Origin: Lachnospiraceae bacterium
GTDB lineage: Bacteria; Bacillota; Clostridia; Lachnospirales; Lachnospiraceae
Direction: 5' to 3'
Assembly (NCBI GenBank): GCA_017525525.1
Contig: JAFXSQ010000043.1
Coordinates: 55,321-119,320, forward strand
Length of the DNA: 64,000 bases
Part shown: one piece after another, positions 33,624 through 42,656 of the stretch
Position numbering within the stretch: the stretch's first letter is position 1
Layout of the letters: the number at the start of each line of letters is the position of its first letter
The notes under the pieces: generated by a model
What the model was told of the DNA's origin: nothing
What the model saw: the letters and a program-made list of their open reading frames with translations, nothing else
Databases searched by the model: none
Position numbers and translations under genes: made by a program

Positions 33624-34805
33624 TTACTGCAGATACGGATACGGATCCACATAGGTTCCGTTAATTCTAAGTCCGAAATGGCAGTGCGGACCTGTAGAAT
33701 CACCGGTACTTCCCGCAAGTGCGATAACCTCTCCTCTTGCGACAACCTGTCCCACGCTTACGCAAAGTGACGAGTTGTGCATATAAACCGTTGTAACGCC
33801 ATTGCCGTGATCTATCATAACATAATTACCCATGGAGCTCTCGTAGCCTGCGCCGATTACGGTTCCTGCTTCGCCGGCCACAATAGGCGTACCTGTAGGA
33901 CAGCCTATATCAAGTCCTCTGTGCACGGTGCCCCACCTCGGACCAAATGTAGATGTGATAACACCACCTGTCGAAACCGGCCACTGGAAGGTTCCGCCTG
34001 TATAGTAAACAGGTACTTCCACAGGCTGACCTGTAGTTGCCGCAGCCGCTGCAGCCGCTGCCTCGGCCGCCTCACGAGCCTTTCTCTCTATCTCCTCAAT
34101 CTCGGCGTCAATCTGCGCCTCTCTTTCAGCAAGCTGAGCAACCACATCCTCGTACTTGCCAATCTGAGTCTTGTACTCCAGGAGCTGTGCCTGCTTACCC
34201 TCAATAAGGATATTCATAGCCTCGCGGCTCTCAAGCACATCCTTCTCTATATTGTCTACCTCAAGAAGCTCCTCCTGGAGATCCTTTTCCTTCTTCTGAA
34301 CCTCCTCCTTGATGGAGATAAGCTTTCTGAGCTGCTTTGAATCATAATCAAATACCGCCGAGGCATACTCTGTCTCATTGACCATGTTCGCTATATTGGT
34401 TGCGGAGAAAATGGCGTCAAGCGGGTTCTCTCCGCCGTTCTCATACGAGTACTGAATTCGAAGCTTCATGGCCTCGTACTGCGCAGTCTCGTTCTCCTTC
34501 GCCTTCTTAAGCTCCTTTTCCTTGACGGTTATATCGTCTGCGAGCTTTTCCTTCTTCTCCTCAAGCTCGTTTATCTCATCAGTATAGTCCTGAACCTGCT
34601 GATCCATAACCGATATGGTAGTCAGGATATCATTCCTTCCGGTCTCAAGCGTTCCAAGCAGCTCCTCTGCCTGCTCCTTCTTGCTTCCGGTCTCACGCTT
34701 CTCCTCCTCTAATTCCGAGATTGTGTCCGCCGATACATTTAAGGTAAATGCACCGACAAGCGCAATAGCCAAAGCGGTCTTCGCCAACGTTCTGAATCGT
34801 TTCAT
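33624..34805 (-). CDS. Secreted coiled-coil M23-domain protein (EnvC/PcsB-like partner of FtsEX)
   Basis: 393 aa from 34805, with AAGGAGG upstream. Signal peptide ending near SADT, a long coiled coil (residues 25-240; LEEEKRETGSKKEQAEEL, EIEEIERKAREAAEAAA), an Ala-rich linker, and a C-terminal M23 domain with HRGLDIGCPTG and HCHFGLRING. Coiled-coil proteins of this kind are gated by FtsEX across the membrane and cut or activate cutting of peptidoglycan at division. The three M23 zinc-ligand positions (HxxxD and HxH) look intact, so it may be an active endopeptidase, unlike E. coli EnvC. Confidence 0.92.
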   Translation of the reverse strand: MKRFRTLAKTALAIALVGAFTLNVSADTISELEEEKRETGSKKEQAEELLGTLETGRNDILTTISVMDQQVQDYTDEINELEEKKEKLADDITVKEKELKKAKENETAQYEAMKLRIQYSYENGGENPLDAIFSATNIANMVNETEYASAVFDYDSKQLRKLISIKEEVQKKEKDLQEELLEVDNIEKDVLESREAMNILIEGKQAQLLEYKTQIGKYEDVVAQLAEREAQIDAEIEEIERKAREAAEAAAAAAAATTGQPVEVPVYYTGGTFQWPVSTGGVITSTFGPRWGTVHRGLDIGCPTGTPIVAGEAGTVIGAGYESSMGNYVMIDHGNGVTTVYMHNSSLCVSVGQVVARGEVIALAGSTGDSTGPHCHFGLRINGTYVDPYPYLQ

Positions 34806-34843
34806 CAAAATACGCCTCCTTGAAATAAAACAACCTGTGTTCA

Positions 34844-35755
34844 TTAAACCTTCAAATGCTTTCTTGTCGTAATTATACTACCTATAAGTCCGAGTCCTAT
34901 ACCTATCGCAGCCGATACCGGTATGAGAACCACAAATATATCACCTATCGGAACGAACGCAAAGAGCTTGCTCACAACCGCGTAGCGCCCGATGATATAC
35001 TTAACGATATTGTCGTACATGTAATAAACGATTATCAAAGGAAGCAGCGAACCGATAAGTCCGATTACCACACCCTCCACGATGAACGGCGCCCTTACGA
35101 AGAAGTTCGTCGCGCCAATCAGCTTCATGATACCAATCTCTTCTTTTCTTACAGTAATGCCGATTGTGATTGTGTTGCTGATAAGGAACACGGATACCAA
35201 AAGCAATATCACGATAATTCCTATGGACGCATAGCTTACCACACTGTTTAAGGCCACGATGCCGTCGGCTGTTATCTCCGAGGTAGATACCTTTCTTACG
35301 CCGTGCAGCCCTTTAAGGAACCTTATGAATTCCGACTGCGCGGAAAGGTCCTTTAATGTTATCTCAAATGAAGCGCTGTTCTTTAACGGGTTATCTCCCG
35401 CAAAGGAAGCCATGGCTGCTTCATAATCATCCTCGTAACGCTCCTTGGCGTACCTCTCCCAGGCCTGATCCGCGGAAATATAATCAACTGTCTTGACCTC
35501 TTCCCTCATTCGGATTTGCTCGCCTATAAGGTTGATGTTTGAATCTTCTATTCCTTCGTCAAAGAATACCGATATGGTTACCGTGTTCTCAAGGTCCGAA
35601 ACCGCCGTTCTGAAATTGACGATCACGCAGTAGAATACACCGAAGAGGAATAAGCACGACACTATGGTACCTATAGAAGCAAGCGAGAACAACAGGTTTC
35701 TCCGGATATTCTTTAAACCCTGTCTTATGCTGTAAAAATATGAACTAATCCTCAT
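34844..35755 (-). CDS. ftsX: Cell-division ABC transporter permease FtsX
   Basis: 303 aa with four membrane helices. First helix near residue 22-45, an extracellular domain (residues 50-170) with a typical TVSVFF-like strand, then LVSVFLISNTITIGITVRKEEIGIMKLIGA. It overlaps the ftsE stop by 11 bases, the standard ftsE-ftsX coupling, and is followed by the M23 partner. Confidence 0.95.
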   Translation of the reverse strand: MRISSYFYSIRQGLKNIRRNLLFSLASIGTIVSCLFLFGVFYCVIVNFRTAVSDLENTVTISVFFDEGIEDSNINLIGEQIRMREEVKTVDYISADQAWERYAKERYEDDYEAAMASFAGDNPLKNSASFEITLKDLSAQSEFIRFLKGLHGVRKVSTSEITADGIVALNSVVSYASIGIIVILLLVSVFLISNTITIGITVRKEEIGIMKLIGATNFFVRAPFIVEGVVIGLIGSLLPLIIVYYMYDNIVKYIIGRYAVVSKLFAFVPIGDIFVVLIPVSAAIGIGLGLIGSIITTRKHLKV

Positions 35756-36434
35756 CTATATATCCACCCTTTGCCTCATCACTGATTATTTCACCCTTTT
35801 TTAAGGTGATAACTCGCTTTCTCATCATGTTGACTATCTCTTTATTGTGAGTAACGACAACAACCGTTGTACCCTTTTTGTTCACATCCTCGAGAAGTCT
35901 CATGATCTCCCACGAGTTCTTGGGATCAAGATTACCCGTAGGCTCATCCGCCAGCAGTATCTCCGGCTTGTTCACCAAAGCGCGCGCCAAAGCGACTCTC
36001 TGCTGCTCACCACCCGAAAGCTGTCTCGGATATGACTTGTACTTGTCGGCAAGTCCCACAAGCGTAAGCATGGCCGGTACCTGGCGTCTTATATACCTTC
36101 CCGGAGTCTCTATAACTCTCTGGGCAAAGGCAACATTTTCATAAACCGTTCTGTCCTTTAAGAGACGGAAGTTCTGGAACACGACCCCGAGCTTTCTTCT
36201 TACCTTGGGTATATTCCTTCTCTTAAGCTTCGAGTAATCATAATCCGCAACCTTTACCTTTCCCGATGTGGGATCAAGCTCCTTCAACAGAAGCTTCAGC
36301 ATAGAGGTCTTGCCGGAGCCGCTCGCGCCCACTATGAACACGAATTCTCCGTCAGCTATCTCAAAATTCACATCGTTTAAGGCGAGAGTCTTGCTCCCGG
36401 GGTACTTAAGCGACACGTGGTCTAACTTGATCAT
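35745..36434 (-). CDS. ftsE: Cell-division ATP-binding protein FtsE
   Basis: 229 aa. Walker A GASGSGKTSMLKLLL, LSGGEQQRVALARALVN signature, ILLADEPTGNLDPKNSWEI Walker B, and VVVVTHNKEIV. The N-terminus MIKLDHVSLKYPGSKTLALNDV is typical of Gram-positive FtsE. It lies 15 bp after the PucR-type regulator, so the cluster is probably read with it. Confidence 0.95.
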   Translation of the reverse strand: MIKLDHVSLKYPGSKTLALNDVNFEIADGEFVFIVGASGSGKTSMLKLLLKELDPTSGKVKVADYDYSKLKRRNIPKVRRKLGVVFQNFRLLKDRTVYENVAFAQRVIETPGRYIRRQVPAMLTLVGLADKYKSYPRQLSGGEQQRVALARALVNKPEILLADEPTGNLDPKNSWEIMRLLEDVNKKGTTVVVVTHNKEIVNMMRKRVITLKKGEIISDEAKGGYIDED

Positions 36435-36449
36435 ATCTATTCTATCTCC

Positions 36450-37538
36450 TTAATAATCTAATGATTCCATATATTTCATATACTTCACAACCATCAGTGC
36501 AATCTTAAATGTAATGGCGTCCTCGAACACCCTCAGGTCAAGGCCCGTGCTCTTCTCAAGCTTGTCGAGTCTGTACACAAGCGTATTCCTGTGTATATAT
36601 AATTGTCTCGAGGTCTCGGATACATTCAGACTGTTCTCAAAGAACTTATTGATGGTCGTTAATGTCTCCTCGTCGAATTCATCCGGCGACTTGCCGTCAA
36701 AAATCTCTTTTATGAACATGTTGCAAAGCGGCATCGGAAGCTGGTAGATAAGTCGACCTATGCCGAGATTGCTGTAAGCTATTATCCTTCTGTCACTGTA
36801 GAAAATCTTGCCTACATCGAGGGCAAGCTTTGCCTCCTTGTAAGACCTGGACACCTCCTTAATCTCATTGACTATGGTTCCGAAGGCAACATTTACCGAG
36901 GACATAGCCTCTGTGTTGAGCATGTCCACTATTACCTTCGCAGTCTTCTCCATGTCGTCATAGGTCTCGCCCGGCTTAACCTCCTTGACTAAGATGATGT
37001 TCTTCTCATCAACCGCGGTTATAAAATCCTTTGTCTTGCTCGAGAACATGGTTCTTACGGTCTCAAGTGCATTAGTATCCTTCTCGTTCTTTGTCTCAAC
37101 TATAAAAACTATTCGCTTAACATTAGTTTCTATGTGCAGCTTCTTTGCACGGTTATAGATGTCCACCAGAAGAAGATTGTCCAAAAGCAGGTTCTTGATA
37201 AAGTTGTCTTTATCAAAGCGTTCCTTGTAAGCTATTAGCAGATTCTGTATCTGGAAAGCTGCCATCTTGCCTACCATATATATGTCGTCGGTCTCGCCCT
37301 TTGCGAGAAGAACATACTCAAGTTCATTCTCGTCGTATATCTTGAAGAACTGATATCCCTGCATAACCTGGCTCTCCGCAGCCGAACCCGCGAAGCCGGA
37401 AACCGCTTCGGTAAAGCTCTCGTTCCCCCTTATTGTAGTTGCTAGGGTCTTTCCCTCAGTATCCATTACACAGAGCTCAACCCTTGTGATAGCCTTTATC
37501 CCATCAATCGTGTCCTGAAGTATCTGGTTGGAAATCAT
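36450..37538 (-). CDS. PucR/CdaR-family transcriptional regulator
   Basis: 362 aa. The N-terminal 130 residues form a sugar-diacid-recognition or GAF-like sensor (VELCVMDTEGKTLATT), followed by a degenerate middle domain and a C-terminal PucR HTH (VSETSRQLYIHRNTLVYRLDKLE, then a GLDLRVFEDAITFKIAL helix). Family members activate genes for diacid or nucleobase use. Its neighbours are an MsmK/UgpC-type ATPase upstream and ftsEX 15 bp downstream, so its target is not obvious. Confidence 0.9.
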   Translation of the reverse strand: MISNQILQDTIDGIKAITRVELCVMDTEGKTLATTIRGNESFTEAVSGFAGSAAESQVMQGYQFFKIYDENELEYVLLAKGETDDIYMVGKMAAFQIQNLLIAYKERFDKDNFIKNLLLDNLLLVDIYNRAKKLHIETNVKRIVFIVETKNEKDTNALETVRTMFSSKTKDFITAVDEKNIILVKEVKPGETYDDMEKTAKVIVDMLNTEAMSSVNVAFGTIVNEIKEVSRSYKEAKLALDVGKIFYSDRRIIAYSNLGIGRLIYQLPMPLCNMFIKEIFDGKSPDEFDEETLTTINKFFENSLNVSETSRQLYIHRNTLVYRLDKLEKSTGLDLRVFEDAITFKIALMVVKYMKYMESLDY

Positions 37539-37588
37539 CTTTTTACCCCTTTTCTGTTATTTAAAGCTCCTTCGGGCTTGTAGGTATT

Positions 37589-37709
37589 GACACGACTCAT
37601 TCTTAGCTTTGCATAAGTTCGACTGACGAAATCAAAGATTTCGCGTCTCACTTACGTCGTGTCGTGTCGTCGAAACACATGCAAGAAATAACTTCGTTAT
37701 TTGTGTTTC
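37589..37709. repeat. Structured intergenic element B
   Basis: H1: GACACGAC (37589-37596) with GTCGTGTC (37656-37663 or 37661-37668), enclosing an inserted hairpin GAAATC-AAA-GATTTC. H3: outer GAAACACA (37672-37679) with TGTGTTTC (37702-37709), enclosing AATAAC-TTC-GTTATT with a TGCAAG bulge. It lies in the 433-bp gap between the sugar ABC ATPase and the PucR gene, in tandem with element C. The stretch 37710-37760 between them has a short CTCAGGATGACA motif. Confidence 0.7.
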
Positions 37710-37765
37710 TCCTAGCCCTCAGGATGACACCCTCCAATGTATCGCCCCCTCACTTATTATATAAC

Positions 37766-37852
37766 GGCACGATTACTTCGTAATCCTGCCAAACAGTTCG
37801 GCGGCATATCGTCGGAGCGCATACAAAAAAACAACTCCGTTGTTTGCGCTCC
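37766..37852. repeat. Structured intergenic element C
   Basis: H1: GGCACGATTAC-TTC-GTAATCCTGCC (37766-37790, one mismatch). H3: outer GGAGCGCA (37814-37821) with TGCGCTCC (37845-37852), enclosing AACAAC-TCC-GTTGTT and a TACAAAA bulge. Same orientation as A, B and D. Confidence 0.7.
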
Positions 37853-37971
37853 TCCTCTCAATATCCGTACTATTCTACCACAAACTTTTTCAAAATAAAA
37901 GAGAGGAAATGCTATTTTCAAGCATTTCCTCTCATAATTCACATAATATTCACTATTAAGTTGTCAGCTGA

Positions 37972-39084
37972 CTAGTTTGCAACTATCTCCTCTGTCTCCT
38001 TATCGAAGATGTGAATCTTGCTTAAGTCGAATGCGAACTGAACTGTATCGCCGGGTCTTGCTGTTGTACGAGCATTTACTCTTGCTGTGATATCGAACTG
38101 GTCGATAGTGAAGTACAGGTAAACCTCGGCGCCTAACATCTCGTAGATGTTAATTCTTGCATCGATAACGCTCTCCGGTGAAGACTCGATGAAGAGCTGC
38201 TCATCATGGATATCCTCAGGACGGATACCAAGGATTACTTCCTTGTCTATAAAGTCGCCGGCGATAAGCTTAGCAGCCTTTGAATCCGGAACCTTGATAG
38301 AATGTGAGCCGAACATAAGAAGTACGTCTGAGCCCGACTTAACAACCTTTGAATCGATGAAGTTCATCGGCGGCATGCCCATGAAACCTGCAACGAAGAG
38401 GTTGCACGGATTATCATAAAGATTCTGAGGTGTATCAACCTGCTGGATGATACCGTCCTTCATAACTACGATTCTTGTACCAAGGGTCATAGCCTCTGTC
38501 TGGTCATGTGTAACGTAGATGATAGTTGTCTGAAGTCTCTGATGAAGCTTTGAAATCTCGACACGCATCTGTACACGAAGCTTTGCATCAAGGTTTGAAA
38601 GAGGCTCGTCCATAAGGAATACCTTAGGCTCACGCACGATAGCACGTCCCATGGCAACACGCTGTCTCTGACCACCTGAAAGAGCCTTCGGCTTTCTGTC
38701 AAGAAGATGCTCGATATCAAGTATCTTAGCAGCCTCATGAACCTGCTTGTCAATCTTCTCCTTCGGTACCTTTCTCAGCTTAAGTCCGAATGCCATGTTG
38801 TCGTAAACTGACATGTGCGGATACAGAGCGTAGTTCTGGAATACCATCGCTATATCTCTGTCCTTAGGCTCAACGTCATTCACCATCTTGTCACCGATCC
38901 AAAGCTCACCTGAGCTTATGTCCTCAAGACCTGCGATCATACGAAGGGTGGTAGACTTACCACATCCTGAAGGTCCGACAAAGATGACGAACTCCTTATC
39001 CTCAATATCCAGATTGAAATCCTTAACAGCGTTGAAGCCGTTGGGATAAATCTTGTAGATATTCTTAAGTTGTAAACCAGCCAT
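37972..39084 (-). CDS. ugpC: Carbohydrate ABC transporter ATPase, MsmK/UgpC type
   Basis: 370 aa. Walker A GPSGCGKSTTLRMIAGLE, signature LSGGQRQRVAMGRAIV, Walker B VFLMDEPLSNLDAKLR, and a C-terminal TOBE/regulatory domain (GIRPEDIHDEQ). It belongs to the CUT1 class, which often serves several sugar importers at once; in agreement, no permease or binding protein is adjacent. Substrate not readable. Confidence 0.93.
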   Translation of the reverse strand: MAGLQLKNIYKIYPNGFNAVKDFNLDIEDKEFVIFVGPSGCGKSTTLRMIAGLEDISSGELWIGDKMVNDVEPKDRDIAMVFQNYALYPHMSVYDNMAFGLKLRKVPKEKIDKQVHEAAKILDIEHLLDRKPKALSGGQRQRVAMGRAIVREPKVFLMDEPLSNLDAKLRVQMRVEISKLHQRLQTTIIYVTHDQTEAMTLGTRIVVMKDGIIQQVDTPQNLYDNPCNLFVAGFMGMPPMNFIDSKVVKSGSDVLLMFGSHSIKVPDSKAAKLIAGDFIDKEVILGIRPEDIHDEQLFIESSPESVIDARINIYEMLGAEVYLYFTIDQFDITARVNARTTARPGDTVQFAFDLSKIHIFDKETEEIVAN

Positions 39085-39153
39085 TGATATAAATCCTCCT
39101 TAGTAGATTTAATTAGTTTCTTTTTTAAGTTCTTTTTTAAAGACTGTCCGCAA

Positions 39154-39209
39154 TGTTTCATTTTGAAACACGATAGTGGAATTATAAAACAAATGCTTTT
39201 TTATTGCCA
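39154..39209 (-). promoter_or_regulatory. Promoter and palindrome upstream of the sugar ABC ATPase
   Basis: Minus-strand TGGCAA (39209-39204) and TATAAT (39186-39181) with 17-base spacing. Just downstream is TGTTTCA-N3-TGAAACA (39154-39170), a perfect palindrome placed as an operator. The rest of the 304-bp gap up to 39388 is A/T-rich and includes AACCTATT/AATAGGTT (39302-39347), possibly the terminator of the hybrid kinase gene. Confidence 0.6.
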
Positions 39210-39388
39210 TATTATTATTTGACAAATAACCCTCAAAATAATTGTGTACTTTGTATATTTGCATTTTTTATGCACTTTTTTTATCCATTTTGTACAAAAA
39301 TCAACCTATTGACACCGTGCATTCTTTGTAAAAAATGAATAGGTTTATGTAAACCCGTGCACAATATCCGTAACACTATTGTAATGGT

Positions 39389-42300
39389 TTAAGCTCCAAA
39401 AACATGGGTTTTCAGCTCCGAAATAAGCTCCATGCACGCATCTGTGTCTATATCATCAATCGCATCATACAGCTTACCGAGCGCTTCCTTTGCGGCCTCG
39501 GGGACGGCAAAGCCCTTGAGCTTGTCCTTAACAGCCTCCATTCCGTCCATATCAAGGCTGTCGCAGGCCTCTGAAAGCTCGGTTTCAAGCGCTTCAAACT
39601 CTTCGACGGTAATCTCCGGTTTTTCCGCCGCATCCTCATTGCTTTGCTCATCGGGGAAATATCCCGAAAGCCTGAGCAAAAGGTCGTCAAAGGCATCCAA
39701 AGCCGCAGCGTTATTGGCGCGAATATAATCAATATCCTGCGCATTCCCGGCCTTCTCAAGCTCTGCTGCCATTTCACCGAGCTCTGCAGCACCTATCTGC
39801 CTCGAGGAGCTCTTTAATGCGTGAACCCTTATTGTATAATTTGTCCAATCCTCGGTATCGTAAGCTTCTTTTATGCTGTCATGCTTTGCACGGCCTGATC
39901 TGTAGTACTCCTCCACTATCTTGGCAAAGAGCTCGGGAGTGCCCAGTCCCTTAATGGCCGCCTCGTTGTCGAGGCCGTCAAACCAGGCAGTCTTCTTCAC
40001 ATGCTCTTCCTCTGCCATAGCTTCCATAGCCGCCTCGTCCACAGCTTCTGCGTCAAGCTCCTCCTCGGTCTTGATTCTGATCTTATCCTCAGGAAGCCAC
40101 ATTTTTACCTTGGTGATTATATCCTTTACATCCACGGGCTTTGCGACAAAGTCGTTCATTCCCTCTTTAAGGAACATGTCCTTCACGCCCTCGAGCACAT
40201 TTGCCGTAAGCGCGATAATCGGAGTGTCCTTTGCCCTTTCAACCTCAGCCCTGATAGCCTTGGTAGTTTCGATTCCGTCCATATCCGGCATCATGTGGTC
40301 CATAAGCACAAGGTCGAAGTCTTCTTTTCTGAGCCTGTCTATAGCTTCCTTGCCGCTTAATGCGCCCACACACTCCGCCTTGATAGGCTTTAAGAGACCT
40401 TCGGCTATGGTGACATTGATCGCGTTGTCGTCAACTATAAGTATCCTTGCGTCAGGTGCGGTATAATCGATCCTGAACTCGTCCTTATCATCCTTGGTTC
40501 TGTAAACCACCTCCTGCCCGTTCAATACGGAAACTAAGTTAAGCGTGGTCTGCGGTCTTCTTAAGACATGCAGATTCTTCTTTCTCGAGGTAAATGTAGA
40601 ATCGTAATTAACGCGGATAACACCATCCAGCTCCGGATGCTCGTCAAGAAATCTCTTTATGCTGTCACTGTATTCATAATCCTCAAAGAAAAGGTAATCC
40701 TTCTTTCCGGTCGGCGCGTATTCATCAAGACTTTTAATGATCGCTCCGCTCACACCGAGGCTGTTGATCTCATCTATGAACTTGTCGAGCATCAGGTTAT
40801 TGGTATTGAGCACAAATGCGTGCTTGTTTGCGGCATCCTCGACCACAAGTCCCGGAGTTCCGTCCACTATCTCCTGGGGAACCGAGAAGTAAAAATCCGA
40901 ACCCTCGCCATATCTGCTTGTAACACCTATGCGCCCGTTCATAGCCTCTGTCAGGCTGTTGCAGATGGCAAGTCCGAGGCCGGTTCCCTCCACGGCACGG
41001 TTTCTCTTTGAATCCACCTGCTGGAAGCTCTTGAACAGCTTCGGGATATCCTCCGACTTTATGCCCTGTCCGGTATCAACCACATGATAGGTAAGAACGA
41101 CTTCGTTCTCACTCTTCCGTTCAGAGCTTACGACTATGGCAACCAAACCTTTTTGTGTAAACTTAATTGCGTTATTGGCCAGATTGATGATAATCTGGCG
41201 TATGCGCATGGCATCACCCTTAAGAGCATAAGGAATCTTCGGATCGATAACCACGAAGAGCTCCAGCCTCTTGTCTCCTATCCTTGTTGCAAGAACATTT
41301 GCTATGTCGGACAGCTCGGACATCGGCTCGTAGCGCTCGGGTATGATTTCCATCTTGCCCGCCTCAATCTTCGAGTAATCGAGAATATCATTGATTATAT
41401 TAACTAAGTTTCTTCCGGAATTCTGTATCTGTATCAGATAATCGGCCACGACAGGCGGAAGCTTCTCTCTTAAGGCTATCTCGGCCATACCGATAACCGC
41501 ATTCATCGGCGTCCTTATCTCATGGGACATGTTCGCCAGGAAGTCAGCCTTCATCTTAGCCGCACGCTCAAGCTCCTCATTTGCATCCTCCATGGCTTTG
41601 AGCTTTAAGATAGAATCGGTGGTATCATGCAGGGTGTATATCGTACCCACACTTCTTCCACGCTCATCAAGGCTTTTCTCAGCTATGTTGAAATATATAT
41701 CCTCGGTGTCGGCCTGGTTTCTGAAGGCGATAACCTCCTTGCCATACATATCCTTTTTATCTTCCAGCAGTTCTTTTATTCCGTTAATTGTTGATAACTG
41801 GTGAATAGAATGATGATCGATAGAGTATTTCACGCGGTCATTCATGTAGTTTAAGTCACCGTACTCGTCAAAAAGCACGAAACCATCGCTCATGCTGTTG
41901 GCAAAGCTGATAAGCGCCCAGTCTTTAAGCTTAAACCGCGAATAAACGTTGACATAATAGAAGCCTATGCCCAGACATACATTCATAATAAGCGTAAGTA
42001 TCCAGCAAGGCCACACCATCAGGGTTCCCATGACGTCCACCGACGCCAGACATACCATCATGACAATCAGCGCATCATATCTGCGCCTGAACTGTCTCGC
42101 CGACTGGATCCTGCATGCAATCAAAAGCGCGATCACAAAGGCTACCATAGCAAACATAAGTATGGTAAAGGTCTCGAAGGAGTACAGCCCCGAAACACCC
42201 TTCATGGGCTGCGAAACCCACCAGGTAGTGCCCATCTTCAGCACCTTTTTGAACTCCAGGTTTTTCTGTCCGCTGAAATTGCCGGCGATTATCGCTATCT

Positions 42301-42598
42301 CGATAACCGTCAGTATCATCCCCGGCACAAGGAAAAGTATAAATCTCTTTCTGCGGCTCATGCTGGTAACCATGTACAGGATACCGCACACAAGCAGTGA
42401 ATGAAGTATGTACCACCCACAGATATAATCCTTTGCTTTGTTCACATTCTGGCATGAAAAGAGCATAACACAGACTAAGTCCTGTATTATCAGCAACGCG
42501 GCCAACAATATGTAGCCGTAGTTCCTTCTCTTCATTTTTATCGCGAAAAAGCCACATATAGCCGCCTCAAGCGCACATCCGTAAAATAAAAAATCCAA
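39389..42598 (-). CDS. Hybrid sensor histidine kinase (7TM, PAS, HisKA, HATPase, receiver, Hpt)
   Basis: 1069 aa from a TTG start with GAAGG upstream. Order: about seven membrane helices (1-215), PAS-like domain (225-330), HisKA with NMSHEIRTPMNAVIGMAE (phospho-His near 358), HATPase with NNAIKFT and GTGLGLAICNSL, a receiver-like stretch without the Asp pocket (575-680), a true receiver ILIVDDNAINVTI...LMDHMMPDMDG (700-825), and Hpt RVHALKSSSRQIGAAELG. A complete phosphorelay is thus in one chain. The gene follows a TRAP-type binding protein by 58 bp; the two probably form a ligand-sensing pair. Confidence 0.93.
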   Translation of the reverse strand: MDFLFYGCALEAAICGFFAIKMKRRNYGYILLAALLIIQDLVCVMLFSCQNVNKAKDYICGWYILHSLLVCGILYMVTSMSRRKRFILFLVPGMILTVIEIAIIAGNFSGQKNLEFKKVLKMGTTWWVSQPMKGVSGLYSFETFTILMFAMVAFVIALLIACRIQSARQFRRRYDALIVMMVCLASVDVMGTLMVWPCWILTLIMNVCLGIGFYYVNVYSRFKLKDWALISFANSMSDGFVLFDEYGDLNYMNDRVKYSIDHHSIHQLSTINGIKELLEDKKDMYGKEVIAFRNQADTEDIYFNIAEKSLDERGRSVGTIYTLHDTTDSILKLKAMEDANEELERAAKMKADFLANMSHEIRTPMNAVIGMAEIALREKLPPVVADYLIQIQNSGRNLVNIINDILDYSKIEAGKMEIIPERYEPMSELSDIANVLATRIGDKRLELFVVIDPKIPYALKGDAMRIRQIIINLANNAIKFTQKGLVAIVVSSERKSENEVVLTYHVVDTGQGIKSEDIPKLFKSFQQVDSKRNRAVEGTGLGLAICNSLTEAMNGRIGVTSRYGEGSDFYFSVPQEIVDGTPGLVVEDAANKHAFVLNTNNLMLDKFIDEINSLGVSGAIIKSLDEYAPTGKKDYLFFEDYEYSDSIKRFLDEHPELDGVIRVNYDSTFTSRKKNLHVLRRPQTTLNLVSVLNGQEVVYRTKDDKDEFRIDYTAPDARILIVDDNAINVTIAEGLLKPIKAECVGALSGKEAIDRLRKEDFDLVLMDHMMPDMDGIETTKAIRAEVERAKDTPIIALTANVLEGVKDMFLKEGMNDFVAKPVDVKDIITKVKMWLPEDKIRIKTEEELDAEAVDEAAMEAMAEEEHVKKTAWFDGLDNEAAIKGLGTPELFAKIVEEYYRSGRAKHDSIKEAYDTEDWTNYTIRVHALKSSSRQIGAAELGEMAAELEKAGNAQDIDYIRANNAAALDAFDDLLLRLSGYFPDEQSNEDAAEKPEITVEEFEALETELSEACDSLDMDGMEAVKDKLKGFAVPEAAKEALGKLYDAIDDIDTDACMELISELKTHVFGA

Positions 42599-42656
42599 AT
42601 CAGATACCTTCCCAATCTATTCTTTAAATACCATACCCCCGACAGTTGCTGTTATA

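Noticed and set aside
37757-37942. 61-codon minus-strand frame upstream of the PucR gene
   Set aside because: Its second half is a translation of element C, whose stems explain the sequence better. It has no ribosome site at its ATG.
42075-42557. 160-codon minus-strand frame in the hybrid kinase region
   Set aside because: Same strand, different frame from the membrane part of the kinase. No start signal and no protein-like motif.
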